Positions 39,210-49,753 of a stretch of 64,000 nt of DNA are shown piece after piece. The notes beneath the pieces were generated by a model that was not told where the DNA came from, did not search any database, and saw only the letters and a list, made by a program, of their open reading frames with translations. Numbering within the stretch: position 1 is the first letter of the stretch; every line of letters starts with the position of its first letter. The DNA is from Amphiura filiformis (Eukaryota > Echinodermata > Ophiuroidea > Amphilepidida > Amphiuridae), in the NCBI RefSeq assembly GCF_039555335.1, contig NC_092629.1:31766203-31830202 (forward strand). Direction: 5' to 3'. The translations under genes were made by a program, and so were the position numbers.

Positions 39210-40540
39210 AACAATGGTATGGAAATGGAGAAACAGATATGGAAAGAAAGAACGAATGAGGAAAGAAAAAGAGCGACGGCGTTGCGGCGTTGCTTGTAAA
39301 AAGGAGAGTTGCGAGTGATTTAAAAAAAGGTGTAGCTTCCCGGCACAGAGTATTACAATTTGAGAGGACACTCTATTCACGTGGTTTTTTCCAACGCAAA
39401 AAGATTACGAATTTTGATGGTTTGCAAGTAAAGAGTGTCCACACTATCGACTGATTACGTAACTGTTATGAATAATTTATTAGTTTTTCAATGCAATCGC
39501 CTCGACCCATTAGTACGTATTATCTGTATTATCAAAGTACTGTGGAATAACAATCCAGTGAGTTCAATGAACTACGCCCTAATACCGATGGAGTTTCAAT
39601 GGCGTCTTCTCTCCATACACAGATGAACAAATACAATAGAAGAAGGTCAGCACATAATGCAATCGCCTCGACCCATAAGTACATATTATCTATATTATCA
39701 AAGTACATGGAATAACAATCCGATGAGTTCAATGAACTACGCCCTAATACCGATGGAGTTTCAATGGCGTTCTTTTCTCCATACACAGATCAACAAATAC
39801 AATAGAAGAAGGTCATCACATATGATCTGCTTTAAATGACATGTTATATGAGTTGTACAAAAAGCTCAATATCGAAAAGATAAGTATTCGTTTGTGCATA
39901 TGGACTGCACATTGAACATGCAAAAAATAAGTCACTATAATTTAAACAAGAAGTGGGATTTTGACATACTGTAAAAACATGGAATAAAACGACTAATAAA
40001 TTCTGCCATCATGGCGTCAGGTCAATGGATCGATCCCGTATGTTTCTTTCAATTCATTAATATTCGAGACCAATTTTGCTACCAATTTATATGTACACAG
40101 GCGGATCTGTGTTCTTTTGTGTTTTGTTTCTTTTTAAATAACAGATTCTGGTTTTCCAGTGCACGGGGCCGCCAGGGTGATACTAATTTAATGCTTTTAA
40201 AAGGTATTTCTAGTATAATGGCTCTCCATACACAAATGAACAAACACAATAGAGGGTTAATTCTGCCATGCATCAGGAGAAGTGTCACCCGCTTGTTCCC
40301 GGCGTTGCTTGTAAAAAGGCACAACATCATGTCGCATGATAAATGAAAAGATAAAAGAAAGAAAAAACAATGGTATAGAAATTGAGAAAGATGTAAAGAA
40401 AGATCAATGAGCAAAGAAAAATGAGCTACGAGGCGTTGTTTGAAAAAATGAGAGGTTCGTTGCGAGTGGCTATAGAATGATGTAGCTTTGTGGCGTTGCT
40501 TATAAAAGGGATAGCTTTATGCTGCATGATAAATGAAATG
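39210..40540. repeat. Dispersed repeat block, partly in tandem, related to 60433-61512
   Basis: 39360-40255 is homologous to 60433-61512 (GCACTCTATTCACGTGG, TGATTACGTAACTGTTATG, ATGGCGTCAGGTCAATG, CCATACACA). Within it, the segment from AATGCAATCGCCTCGACCCA is duplicated in tandem (39490 and 39656, 166-bp offset). The preceding 39210-39340 segment (AACAATGGTAT, GCGTTGCTTGTAAAAAGG) recurs at about 40290-40510. This appears to be a non-coding element or segmental repeat of unknown class. Confidence 0.7.
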
Positions 40541-40559
40541 AAAAACGTAAAGAAAACCA

Positions 40560-40791
40560 ATAGAGGTTATCCACTTTACTCATGTGTGACTACTAACAAA
40601 AGGCGCTGGTTCCCGTAGTATTCCTCATTCAAACCAAATCAACGCATGACCTTGGAGTTACCTGCATGACATTGGCGGGCTATTTTGAAACAGCCATGGC
40701 CGCACATGCAGGTACTTCTTTTGAAAGTCCTAAACACGGTATAGCAGTCGTTGATAGGATATGCAGCTTATAGAACACGGATAACCTCTAT
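40560..40791. mobile_element. MITE with TAGAGGTTATCC termini
   Basis: The left end ATAGAGGTTATCC and right end GGATAACCTCTAT are inverted copies. Taking TA as the duplicated target, the element runs from GAGGTTATCC to GGATAACCTC, about 230 bp, with no coding potential. The format resembles the MITE at 60633-60856 (GAGAG...CTCTC with flanking TA). Confidence 0.7.
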
Positions 40792-41167
40792 GGTACCCGA
40801 TATTAATGAATCTTAAAAAGCTAGCCCACGCGATTTCAAGGCCACATCACTGCAACCTGTGACCAGTCAGACTTGGTCAAAATTTGGTTCATTGGTGGGT
40901 TTATTGGTTTACTTTGACGCTGTAGTTAATATTGTGTCATCATTCTTTACCTACTTATAAAATCAATAATTCATCCAAGGAGTTAAATACCATTATGTCT
41001 GATGGGTGCAGATTGCTGATTTTGACATTACTATAGCAAAAAAATCATTCCCTTATCAAAGAAGAAGTCTTTTTTGGAAAAAACAAATCACTGGTGCCTG
41101 ATGGTATCATAGAAGTTGACACCTTTCCGGTCGTCGTGACCTTACTAGAGGGCGTTTTTATTCTCTT

Positions 41168-41643
41168 CAAGGGCGTATTACACTAAATCACTGCGCGAAA
41201 GGTGCAATGGTGATGAGTTCCGGTTAAAAGTATATGGCTACTGGAGACAATGTGGTGTCCTTAGGGACCATATTCTTCGTGAGGTTGACATGTTCTGATT
41301 TAAATGAAAGATGCTAGCCTATTAATGACTAAAATAGATATGAAATTATACAAATCGATTTCACAAGAAAAGTAGGCCCTGTCCGAATTACTGCTAACGG
41401 AACAAGTTTTAATGTTAGTTTTGGCGTTGAAATAGCGGCGTCGCTTTTCAACATTTTTTAATAAAAACTGATTCTATAAAGTTCCCCAAAATTGAAGCTT
41501 AAATAAAATTTCAGTCCTTAATTAATACAGGGATGACGTAAAATAGTGAAAAATATTGTCACGCCTGGTAGAAAACGCCGTTTAAAAAAGTTGATTTTTA
41601 CGTGCTTTTCAATGGAGAAGTTATTTGGTGGTTTACGCCCTTG
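41168..41643. repeat. ~475-bp element A, copy 1, with short inverted ends
   Basis: Starts CAAGGGCGTATTACAC and ends TTTACGCCCTTG, giving 10-bp inverted termini (CAAGGGCGTA). It is almost identical to 42626-43099; the only difference I noticed is one T in a T run near 41455, plus the last base. No ORF of note. Probably a non-autonomous DNA element. A diverged relative of its 3' half lies near 54390-54510. Confidence 0.85.
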
Positions 41644-42625
41644 AAAGCATGTTAAAAATGGTGGAATGAGCCATAAAATTCGGAATTTAAAGTTATTAAA
41701 GAACGTTTTCCCCTTAAACTGAATTATTTTGAAATGAGAATATTCTATTTTATAATCCCGAAGCTTTCAAACAAGATTTTAGAGTAAAAATTTCTGGAAA
41801 ATTCGCTGGAAACAGGGTTTGGTACCAAAGCTGGCAATGGCGGCCATGTTTGTTCAGATATACCATTTTGAGCTTAAAATTGAATAACCATTCAACTTTT
41901 AAAATGTTTGTTTAAGAAAATGGTACAATAATTGAAAAACGTATAACATGAAATGCGTTTATAAGATACTCTCGGAAACATTTATCCCATCAAAGTTATC
42001 CAAGTACCTCCAACTGCCTTATCAATAGCGTTTTAAGGTGACGTTTCTATTTTCCTCTCAATTTTAACGAAATTTGGTCGGTATCTGGCGTTATTATTTA
42101 CAATGCGGCCGTTTTCAATTCTCTAGAGGGAAATTAATTAACAAAGTTTGTGACGAGTTTCTTTGATTGAAGATATTGTAATATTATCAGACATTGGGAG
42201 AAAATATGCGCGCAAGGGGGGTGTTGTGTCTTTATACCCCTACCCCTAACGTTTTCGACCTGGGCGTATACTCGTGCAATGAGATGATGCTTGTCGGGGG
42301 GGTGGTTCAGAAACCTTTGTGCATTTTGCTTATGTAATGTGCAACTTAAGTTATTTGACTCACTGTTGTTAAAGTTTTAACTATTATGACGTCATAATTG
42401 TACTTAAAGATCGATCAAACCTGCTATAAACTCTGAATATATCCATAATTGGTCAAAAGTACCCAAAATGGCGGGTATTTTAAATGTATCAAAAATTGTT
42501 TAGAGAACCCTTTATAGCAGATTGGTGTAATGTATGAATTAAAGAAATGACACTTTTTCTTAGAATGGTTTATTGTTTCCAAAAATAGAGAAAAGTTAAA
42601 AAAAAATCAAACCTCTTGTGCGGTT
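41644..42625. other. Sequence between the element A copies
   Basis: Non-coding. The end (42450-42625: ACCCAAAATGG, AAAAATAGAGAAA, ATCAAACC, CAAGGG) is related to 49625-49722, so at least this part is a dispersed element. Confidence 0.4.
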
Positions 42626-43099
42626 CAAGGGCGTATTACACTAAATCACTGCGCGAAAGGTGCAATGGTGATGAGTTCCGGTTAAAAGTATATGGCTACT
42701 GGAGACAATGTGGTGTCCTTAGGGACCATATTCTTCGTGAGGTTGACATGTTCTGATTTAAATGAAAGATGCTAGCCTATTAATGACTAAAATAGATATG
42801 AAATTATACAAATCGATTTCACAAGAAAAGTAGGCCCTGTCCGAATTACTGCTAACGGAACAAGTTTTAATGTTAGTTTTGGCGTTGAAATAGCGGCGTC
42901 GCTTTTCAACATTTTTAATAAAAACTGATTCTATAAAGTTCCCCAAAATTGAAGCTTAAATAAAATTTCAGTCCTTAATTAATACAGGGATGACGTAAAA
43001 TAGTGAAAAATATTGTCACGCCTGGTAGAAAACGCCGTTTAAAAAAGTTGATTTTTACGTGCTTTTCAATGGAGAAGTTATTTGGTGGTTTACGCCCTT
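42626..43099. repeat. Element A, copy 2
   Basis: Direct copy of 41168-41643 starting CAAGGGCGTATTACAC and ending TTTACGCCCTT. Flanking sequence differs on both sides from copy 1. Confidence 0.85.
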
Positions 43100-43140
43100 C
43101 AACACCATAATATGTGGTGACATCAATCACATGGGCTAAG

Positions 43141-43193
43141 CAGTGTCCTTCGGGTATATATATTAATGCGCTTTTATAAATTCCCACGTGACC
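43141..43193 (-). promoter_or_regulatory. TATA-bearing segment, inverted copy of 44671-44717
   Basis: On the minus strand it reads GTCACGTGGGAATTTATAAAAG and then GCGCATT, ATATACCCGAAGGACACTG. The same arrangement recurs on the plus strand at 44671-44717, upstream of C1q cassette 2. The TATAAAAG box with a conserved sequence about 25 bases downstream resembles a core promoter, but no linked gene is identified. The remaining sequence from 43194 to 44670 shows nothing I recognise. Confidence 0.35.
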
Positions 43194-44670
43194 AGATGGT
43201 CAGTGCCATATTTGCATTACATCATTGAAACTCAATGTCAATCACTGAAATGAAGACCATTGAGGGAGTGGCTACTGTTGTGACCTTGTTTCGTGGCTAG
43301 CACTGGCAAGGAACATTGACTGGAGGTTCGATGCTAATTTGCAAGGATAATTGATATCGAGGGAGAAACAATAGTACGTAACGCATTGTTCCTTTGATGC
43401 CGATTTCATTTGCCATAAAAGTGGTACCATTGTTTCGAATAAAGGTGTCTATAAAGGAGGCTTTAGATGTCGATGTACACTTCTTTATCATCCACCTGAC
43501 TTTAGGCGCTTCATTTAAGTAAATTGAATGCTCTTGGTGATCGATTACACATCAGAATGTATTAACGCTGCCAGGTCGACATATCTATAGACGAATCCAA
43601 TTTCACGCATTCCTACACCTCAATGGCAGCCATAGCTGTATCCCTGTTGGCTTGATTTATGAAGCGGCCTTAGCGGAGATTTTAAACTGAATTCCATCAC
43701 CCGTGTTGAAGTCATGAAATGAGATGTGCCTGCTTTGAAAGAAGGGACTGTAAACGCTCTCAATGCACAGAACGTATACTGTTGTTGTCCTTAGAAAAAA
43801 AGTCTAATCAAGTGTTACAAATTTAATGGTTTTTAAACATATGGATCAAATCATCCGCTTCTTTTTTATATATTAGTAAATTGTGATATTACTATTTATA
43901 TGTATATAATGTTTTTAAGAAATATTTGGCCAAAACAATAAAAAATATTTTAGACCAATTTTACCGTGTAATTTTAGAACTTGAGCGTGATGTATATCGA
44001 TATTGAATATATTATGCAAATAAACAATTTCAATGGCTTTTTGTTCGAACCTTCCCGATTTGTCGTGGAACAAGGTCGCATATTATACACATGACTGAAT
44101 GTCAAGAGAGCTCATATCCAGGGCTGTGTATATAACATGACTCTTCATTTAATGTGACGTCACCAGTCTCCTGCCATGGAAATCAATTTTGCTTCAAGTG
44201 GGGGAAGGACCATAAATAGGTGTACGAGGCAGAATTAACAAACACAATTTCTCTTTTTTCAGGAGAAATACGAATAAAAAAATTGCAACGAGTGTCAACT
44301 TCTAATGTAATAATTATTCTCTTCGAATGTAGTTAAACTTGTGTTTGCAATAGACATGCTCTTTAATGCCCGTAAGAATCCCATCACTTCATCGATATGG
44401 CCAATTGGCACGCCCATTTAGCACAAAACAATGAAAATATAAGTTTTTATATTAGCTTTATCTAGCTTTTCCTTTTTTTTCTGTAATGGAAAACGCAAAT
44501 AAAGAGTTTATCTTTCGGGTAAAATTATTTTGCCCTTTGCAATAAATGCCACTAGTTTGCAAGAACAATTTTCCTTGCGGCCTGTCACTTTCGCCTATAC
44601 TTTTGCATGGGGAGTTTGTGTACATCCGGGTACCTTACATCGTTGAATACGGTATGGCGACTTGTAGATG

Positions 44671-44717
44671 TTACGTGCGCATTTATAAAAGCGCATTTAT
44701 ATACCCGAAGAACACTG
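44671..44717 (+). promoter_or_regulatory. TATA-bearing segment upstream of C1q cassette 2
   Basis: ATTTATAAAAGCGCATTTAT then ATACCCGAAGAACACTG matches 43141-43193 in inverted orientation. It lies about 170-350 bp upstream of the conserved 5' exon of cassette 2 and could be a promoter or a dispersed repeat end. Confidence 0.35.
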
Positions 44718-44879
44718 CTAAGTAAGAAGAAATAAGAAGAAATAAAACAAACAAAAACCTGACCTCGCTTTGTTGAGGGCAAACCAACAAAAATCGTCAT
44801 AGGTATGCGTTCCTAATACAAAAAACTGTGAATTTAGTGTCATCCCCACTGACTAAACCTACGTACAATATATCACTCA

Positions 44880-45062
44880 GACTTTGATTCGCTCTATTCA
44901 GGGATCTATCCACTACTTCTATGCTCTATCGAAGTCGATACCACAAAGTGTGTGCTACTATATAATAGATAATAGTACTCCTAATTGCACTACGCGTGTT
45001 TATACCTCACCTATTCGGAATTGGCCTGGAACTACCACTTGGACGGTGATACTACTTAGTCA
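44880..45062 (+). other. Noncoding 5' exon region of the intact C1q gene
   Basis: The shared cassette elements are GATTCGCT, AGTCGATACC, CTCACCTATTCGG, GGAACTACCACTTGGACGGT and the donor TAGTCA|GTAAGT at 45063. Joined to exon 2, the C1q frame meets a TAG seven bases before the junction, so the protein start lies in exon 2 and this exon is untranslated. The transcription start is not defined. Confidence 0.6.
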
Positions 45063-45796
45063 GTAAGTTTCCTCGACTTTTGCATAATATTTTTTATACT
45101 AATTTATATTTTTGTTGGCCGTCTGTTGTAGCGTTGACACTCAGACAGGTTGATTAGTCTTACTCTTGCCTGTTTTAGTCGGGGGGGGGGGGCAGTTAAC
45201 TCAAATGACCATACGGGTATGCCCCTCCCCGGAAAGACCCCCTTTTTGGATTTCGCAGCTCAGAAATATCCCTTGAAATTGACTAAAATATAGCTTCGAA
45301 AGATCCTTGATTTTGATAATTCCAGCTCTAAAAGACTCCTAAATTGTGAATTCCTCACATTGGTGAGTTTTTTTTCAGCGATATTCAACCGGAAAGACCA
45401 TTGATTTTGACTGTTTTGAGCTCCAAAGGTTGTTCGCTAGGATCCACAACATGCTCATCTATCAGGGGGACAGTTCTTAAACCCCAATACATTTATAAAT
45501 TCATTGAATGACCTTTGAAGATTTGGGTACAAAAACTCATACTCTGCAACGTGAGGTCAAATTTTGAATTATGAGTATGTAATTGAGGTTATTGGACTAT
45601 GACATTTCTCAAGTTATAAGCCAAAACTTGTTTAAGCTTGTTTGCTATTGTTTTTGGAGCAAAAGTGGTTCTTCGCATTCCCTATTTTTTTTAAAAACCC
45701 GAGCGATAAAAGAACACAACTAAAATGCTACTCGGCCTAATAATAATAATAATAATAATGTTATAATCAGTCCTGGTCTTCTTTGATTTATTACAG
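45063..45796 (+). other. Intron of the intact C1q gene
   Basis: The intron runs from donor GTAAGT to acceptor TTTGATTTATTACAG, 734 bp. It contains G12 at about 45181, a dispersed repeat at 45434-45600 that matches 61665-61830, and an AAT microsatellite near 45740. Confidence 0.6.
45434..45600. repeat. Dispersed repeat (copy at 61665-61830)
   Basis: Both copies share CTCATCTATCAGGGG, GAAGATTTGGGTACAAAAAC and GTAATTGAGGTTATTGGACT. Confidence 0.8.
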
Positions 45797-45814
45797 AAGC
45801 ACCAACTGACAATC

Positions 45815-46210
45815 ATGGCATTTTCGGCTGCAAGAAAAACCACTTTCAAACCGCCCTCATTTGGTGTCGCTTTGCCTTTTGAAGTAGTATTCACCAATGT
45901 TGGAGATGGATTTGACGCCCAATTAGGACGTTACACTTGTCCGTCTACAGGCATCTATCTGTTTACCTACACTATTATGACTTATGTAAAAGGGGATCCT
46001 GCCGAGGCGACCATTAAACTGATGAAGAATGAAACTTACATCAATAGCGTGTATCAGGGTGGCAATCAGGAAGATCGTGACACATGCAGCAATACAGCTG
46101 TGTTGGAGCTTGTTGCAGGCGACAAAGTATGGTTGAGATGCGGAGGAACAGAAATTTTTAGTAGTCCCGATAATAATTATACCACATTTTCTGGTGTCAG
46201 AATCAGTTAA
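45815..46210 (+). CDS. C1q-domain protein, 131 residues
   Basis: The protein is essentially one C1q globular domain of normal length. Visible hallmarks are AFSA (2-5), LPFEVVFTNVGDGFD (20-34), GRYTCPSTGIYLFTY (38-52), IKLMKN (67-72), SNTAVLEL then GDKVWLRC (92-109) and YTTFSGVRI (122-130). Cysteines lie at 42, 91 and 109. There is no collagen stalk, signal peptide or membrane segment. C1q domains generally trimerise and bind varied ligands, and invertebrate members often act as soluble recognition proteins. The ligand here is unknown. The start is the ATG 18 bases after acceptor TTATTACAG, because an upstream in-frame TAG in the 5' exon excludes extension. A frameshifted paralogue is at 31303. 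Lack of a leader implies an intracellular protein, unconventional export or an alternative first exon. Confidence 0.9.
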   Translation: MAFSAARKTTFKPPSFGVALPFEVVFTNVGDGFDAQLGRYTCPSTGIYLFTYTIMTYVKGDPAEATIKLMKNETYINSVYQGGNQEDRDTCSNTAVLELVAGDKVWLRCGGTEIFSSPDNNYTTFSGVRIS

Positions 46211-47250
46211 ACATCCTCATGGGTGAAGTTGCATTGCAGGCCTGCCTATATTGAGAATGTAATCAAGTACCGGTAGTAGTAATGTGAAAAAAATCATAAC
46301 TTTTAAATACAATGTGAAACGTGTTGATTCAATAGCATGTAAATATAGCACCAGTTAAAGCCATATTGCAGGCGGTGTGCGACATGAATTTACAAAATTG
46401 CACAAAATACATGCTGTACGAAGGAGCGGTTTTGCTGAGGAGGACGCCCTCAATATTTTTCAAAATTCTGTTTTTTACACGATTGTAACGTACTTCAGCA
46501 AACTAAATGCGTGCTTCAATAAACTAACCCTGAATAAAGATAGCCCTGAAAAAGACTTTAGGTGGTGCAGTTTTGTAAAAATCCGAGATTTTGTATAAGA
46601 CAATTGAACAAGGTGTTTAATTATTATGTACACTCATAGAAATGACTTGTTCGCCTTGTTGGCGCAATTCAAAAGAAGTAAGTTTGGACAACTCAAAAAG
46701 TTGCCAAAACAAAATTCATTTTAGTTATCCGAACTTTAAAAATGCTGAAAAAGCTCAAAAAGTTCCGTCAACTAATCAACTTTGTTGGCATTACTTAAAA
46801 AGTTGATGTAAGTCGTTGCGTCAACTTTTTAAGTAATGCCAACTTCTGAATTCAAGTTCAGGGCACTTAGAAAAATAAACAAGGTTCAAAGAACCAATTA
46901 GTTGCGTTATTGTAACTCAACATGTAAGTTGATGTAAGTCGTTCATATTAAGTTACTGGTACTTACGAGATTTTCGGTGTTGAGCTACAATTGTTTTACT
47001 TATTGTTTTGAGTTATTCCAATTTGGTACTTTGTTACTTAATTCACGTAATTGGATCACCTCGCCTGAAAAGCTACTGACACAATTTCACTGTATAAATA
47101 GAGATACACTTGGTAATGTTTAAATATTATTGTAGCGAATTAGGGTATAATAAATAATACACAGTGTAAATGCAATCTCTTTTGATTTGGGAGTTGGCGA
47201 AGTGACAGCTCCTGCTACGTAATAGCAAGTTAGCAATTCCTTTCACCGGC
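46211..47250 (+). other. 3' flank of the intact C1q gene
   Basis: 46350-46510 is a dispersed repeat also found at 37885-37980. 47101-47160 matches the 3' flank of cassette 1 (32150-32215). AATAAA occurs near 46533 and 47149 as candidate polyadenylation signals. A MITE-like region occupies about 46640-47000. Confidence 0.5.
46785..46842. repeat. Perfect 22-bp hairpin with a 14-base loop
   Basis: TTGGCATTACTTAAAAAG begins the left arm and CTTTTTAAGTAATGCCAA ends the right; all 22 arm bases pair. It sits in an AT-rich region (46640-47000) rich in AAGTTGATGTAAGTCG-type repeats, which looks like a MITE. Confidence 0.75.
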
Positions 47251-47450
47251 ACACTGTACAATGTACAGTGTACATGTACAGTGTACATGTACACTGTACA
47301 ATGTACAGTGTACATGTATAGTGTACATGTACACTGTACAATGTACAGTGTACATGTACAGTGTACATGTACACTGTACAATGTACAGTGTACATGTACA
47401 GTGTACATGCACACTGTACAATGTACAGTGTACATGTACAGTGTACATGT
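47251..47450. repeat. 40-bp palindromic minisatellite, exactly five units
   Basis: Five 40-bp units start at 47251, 47291, 47331, 47371 and 47411, each beginning ACACTGTACAATGTACAG. ACACTGTACAATGTACAGTG plus a final T is a perfect palindrome around the central A, so both strands can form hairpins. The only variants I saw are one base in unit 2 and the last base of unit 4. Open frames on both strands here are by-products of the palindrome. Confidence 0.97.
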
Positions 47451-47556
47451 ATACTTGGTTGAGAATAAAATTACTGTCTGTAAGATTACTGCGTAAATAA
47501 ATAGAATTTCGTTAGAGTGGAGAACTTGTATTTTTCGTCTTATTTTCCTGCGTGGT
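47451..47556 (+). terminator. Candidate C1q polyadenylation region
   Basis: GTCTGTAAGATTACTGCGTA, AATAAATAGAATTTCGTTAG and CTTGTATTTTTCGTCTTATT are conserved between cassette 2 and cassette 1 (33000-33090). AATAAA followed by a T-rich conserved stretch fits a polyadenylation site. Transcript data would be needed to confirm it. Confidence 0.4.
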
Positions 47557-48069
47557 ATACCGTATTTGAGACAGATGTCCGGACCAGCTCCAGTCATGGT
47601 TGCCCGTACTGATTTCCTCAGGCAATGTTACTTATTATGCATTCAAATAATTGTCAGCTTTTATCGTGAATTGGAAATTCAGAAAATTACGACAGAGAGA
47701 AAAATATATAGTAAAAATATATATTTCCCCACCCGTTAGTGACACTCACCATTAGACCAGGGTCAATTATTCATATTTTGGGTCCTTTTCATATCTTAAA
47801 ACGTCAAGAGGGTATGTCTCTCCGAGGGGTGTCAAAAAGGAAAAAAAAGTAACAATTAGTATAAAATACCCCCGGGGATCACACTCCTCACAAGACCTGA
47901 GTCAATATTGATATTTTGGGTCCTTTTTATATCTCGAAATTCCAAGAAGTTTTGGCTCCCTTCCTTCCATATACGTGCTTACCTCAACAGTTTGAGTATC
48001 AACGCACGGGCTTTACGTGCACAGTTTTTTTACCTATGCACGATCCTGGAACCTAGGATAGATGAGTGT

Positions 48070-48346
48070 CTTTTTGAAGTACAGTCAACAATCAGTACCG
48101 GGATGATCCCCTGCTCTTTACGTTCTGTGACGTTCTTTAACGTGCACACTACATTAATGTGAGAAAATATGCATGTACACGGGACCGACATCTTAAAGTG
48201 CCCTCCGAAGCACTAAGCAAGTAGAGTGAAGTGCCTTGCTCAAGGACACAAATAACCAGCCGAGCTTAAGCGGACACCCAGAATCGAACCCGGGACCCTT
48301 GGGTTCACAGTCTAACGCCTTAACCGCTCGGCCACGCTCCCGCTCC
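48070..48346 (-). mobile_element. tRNA-derived SINE (minus strand)
   Basis: The 5' head reads GCGTGGCCGAGCGGTTAAGG (box A) and GTCCCGGGTTCGATTCTGG (box B). It is followed by a SINE core, GTGTCCTTGAGCAAGGCAC, and a tail with GTGCACGTTAAAGAACGTC and GAGCAGGGGATCATCCCGG. The 3' end is uncertain. Its 5' end abuts a LINE fragment, which it probably interrupted. Confidence 0.8.
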
Positions 48347-48359
48347 CTGAGTGGTGTCA

Positions 48360-48600
48360 AATGAAAAAGAAAAAATAAAGAAAACAAGAACTCTCTGCTT
48401 GAGCTATTTGATTTTTCTGCCAGATCTTCCCCATATGTTTTCCAAGACTGGTCTTTGGCTTCTTTGATAGTCTTCTTGCAGTTTCGCCGGGCTTCCCTGT
48501 ACTCGTTGTAGTCTGCTTCCAGGTTGCTTTTGGACCATTTCTTGAAGAGTCTTTTCTTCTCTTTTGACTTTTGACTATAAAAGTTGACTGTACTCACCAA
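48360..48600 (-). pseudogene. LINE ORF2 fragment (endonuclease-RT linker)
   Basis: The minus-strand frame contains KEKKRLFKKWSKSN, ADYNEYREARRNCKKTIKEAK and SWKTYGEDLAEKSNSSSREF. This is the basic helical region that precedes the reverse transcriptase domain in many non-LTR retrotransposons. Homology ends near 48360, where the SINE begins. No catalytic domain remains. Confidence 0.75.
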
Positions 48601-49625
48601 GTTTCATGCCCATACGATAGTTTTTACTAATATGACCTCAGATGACCCCTGGATGACCTCGGGTGATCTTGTCCCACTAACTGAAACAAAATTGTTCTGT
48701 CTGAGGTTCAGATGCACCCATCCACCAAGTTTGAGGAACGTGCGACCCCTAGTCTCCGAGAAAATAGGCGGAAAACAGTTTTTACTAATTTGACCTCAGA
48801 TGACCCCTGGGTGACCTTGACCCACTAATCAATACAAACTTGTTCTGTCCTAGGTCAAGATGCACCTACCCACCAAGTTTCATGCCCATATGACAGTTTT
48901 TACTAATTTGACCCCTAGATGACCTTTGGTGACCTTGACCCACTAACCAGTCAATTAGCAGTCAAGTTAGCTCAATCGATAAGGCGTTCGACTATGGTGC
49001 GAGAGGTTGCGGGTTCGAACCCTGGCGGTGCCTATACGCTCACATGGAAAAATTGAGTTAGCTTGAAATTCCCTTGGACAAGGAACTTACTGCTAATTTG
49101 TCTCGTTGTAACCCGTACGAAACTCGGGGAGCTGATCCTGGTTGCGATGGTTATTTGTGGAATGTCTAGGGTGTGCGCTCTTGAAGCAGCAAAGTCCCTG
49201 AATTGTTGTTTAATGGTTTGTGGAATGATGTGGGGCCGTAGTGGTCAGCGACAACCTGTAAAGTGTGCTGAGGCTTGTGGATCAACGTCTAGGCGTTGTG
49301 CCTGTGCGTAGCACACTATAAATCACTGCGCTAACCAATACAAACTTGTTCTGTCCCGGGTCAAGACGCACCCACTCGTCAAGTTTTAGGAACGTGCGAC
49401 CCCCAGTCTCCGAGAAAAACAGTTTTTACTAATTTGACCCCTGGATGACCTTGGGTGACCTTGACCCACTAACCAATATAAACTGGTTCTTTCTCATACC
49501 AAGCTGCACCCACCCACCAAGTTTGAGGAACGTGCGACCCCCAGTCTCCGAGAAAAGAGGCGGACAGACAAACAGACACACAAACAAACAAACAGACAGA
49601 TTCTGGTGAATCTTATTATAGTAAG
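48600..49625 (+). repeat. Tandem ~180-bp repeat, interrupted by a SINE
   Basis: Repeated modules contain GTTTTTACTAATTTGACC, GACCCCTGGATGACC, GTGACCTTGACCCACTAA, AACTTGTTCTGTCC, CACCCACCAAGTTTGAGGAA and CCCAGTCTCCGAGAAAA. The block ends with a CAGACA/CAAACA-rich stretch and GGTGAATCTTATTATAGTAA, which resembles the tail of a retroelement. It has no coding potential. Confidence 0.8.
48951..49330 (+). mobile_element. tRNA-derived SINE (plus strand) with target duplication
   Basis: Box A lies in AAGTTAGCTCAATCGATAAGG and box B is GCGGGTTCGAACCC, followed by a core-like CCCTTGGACAAGGAAC. The tandem repeat around it is split, with CACTAACCAG on the left and GCTAACCAAT on the right, giving an imperfect target duplication of about 9 bp. 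It is about 380 bp and a different family from the SINE at 48070. Confidence 0.8.
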
Positions 49626-49753
49626 ATTGCTCAAAAATACCCATAATGGCGTTTTAAATATATCAGAAATAAATGTTTACAAAAATAGAGAAACAATTTC
49701 AAACCACTTATGCTCTTCAAGGGATTGACTGACCCTCAACCTATAGCATAGAG

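Noticed and set aside
41168..43099. The 475-bp pair as LTRs
   Set aside because: Each copy has its own inverted CAAGGGCGTA ends, which fits a DNA element, and no retroviral genes lie between.
43297..43491. Minus-strand frame containing SFIDTFIRNNGTTF
   Set aside because: It is briefly suggestive of a transposase or integrase fragment, but neighbouring frames are closed and no catalytic motif is present.
47127..47597. Long open frames rich in MYTVHVHCT on both strands
   Set aside because: They are translations of the 40-bp palindromic minisatellite and have no independent support.
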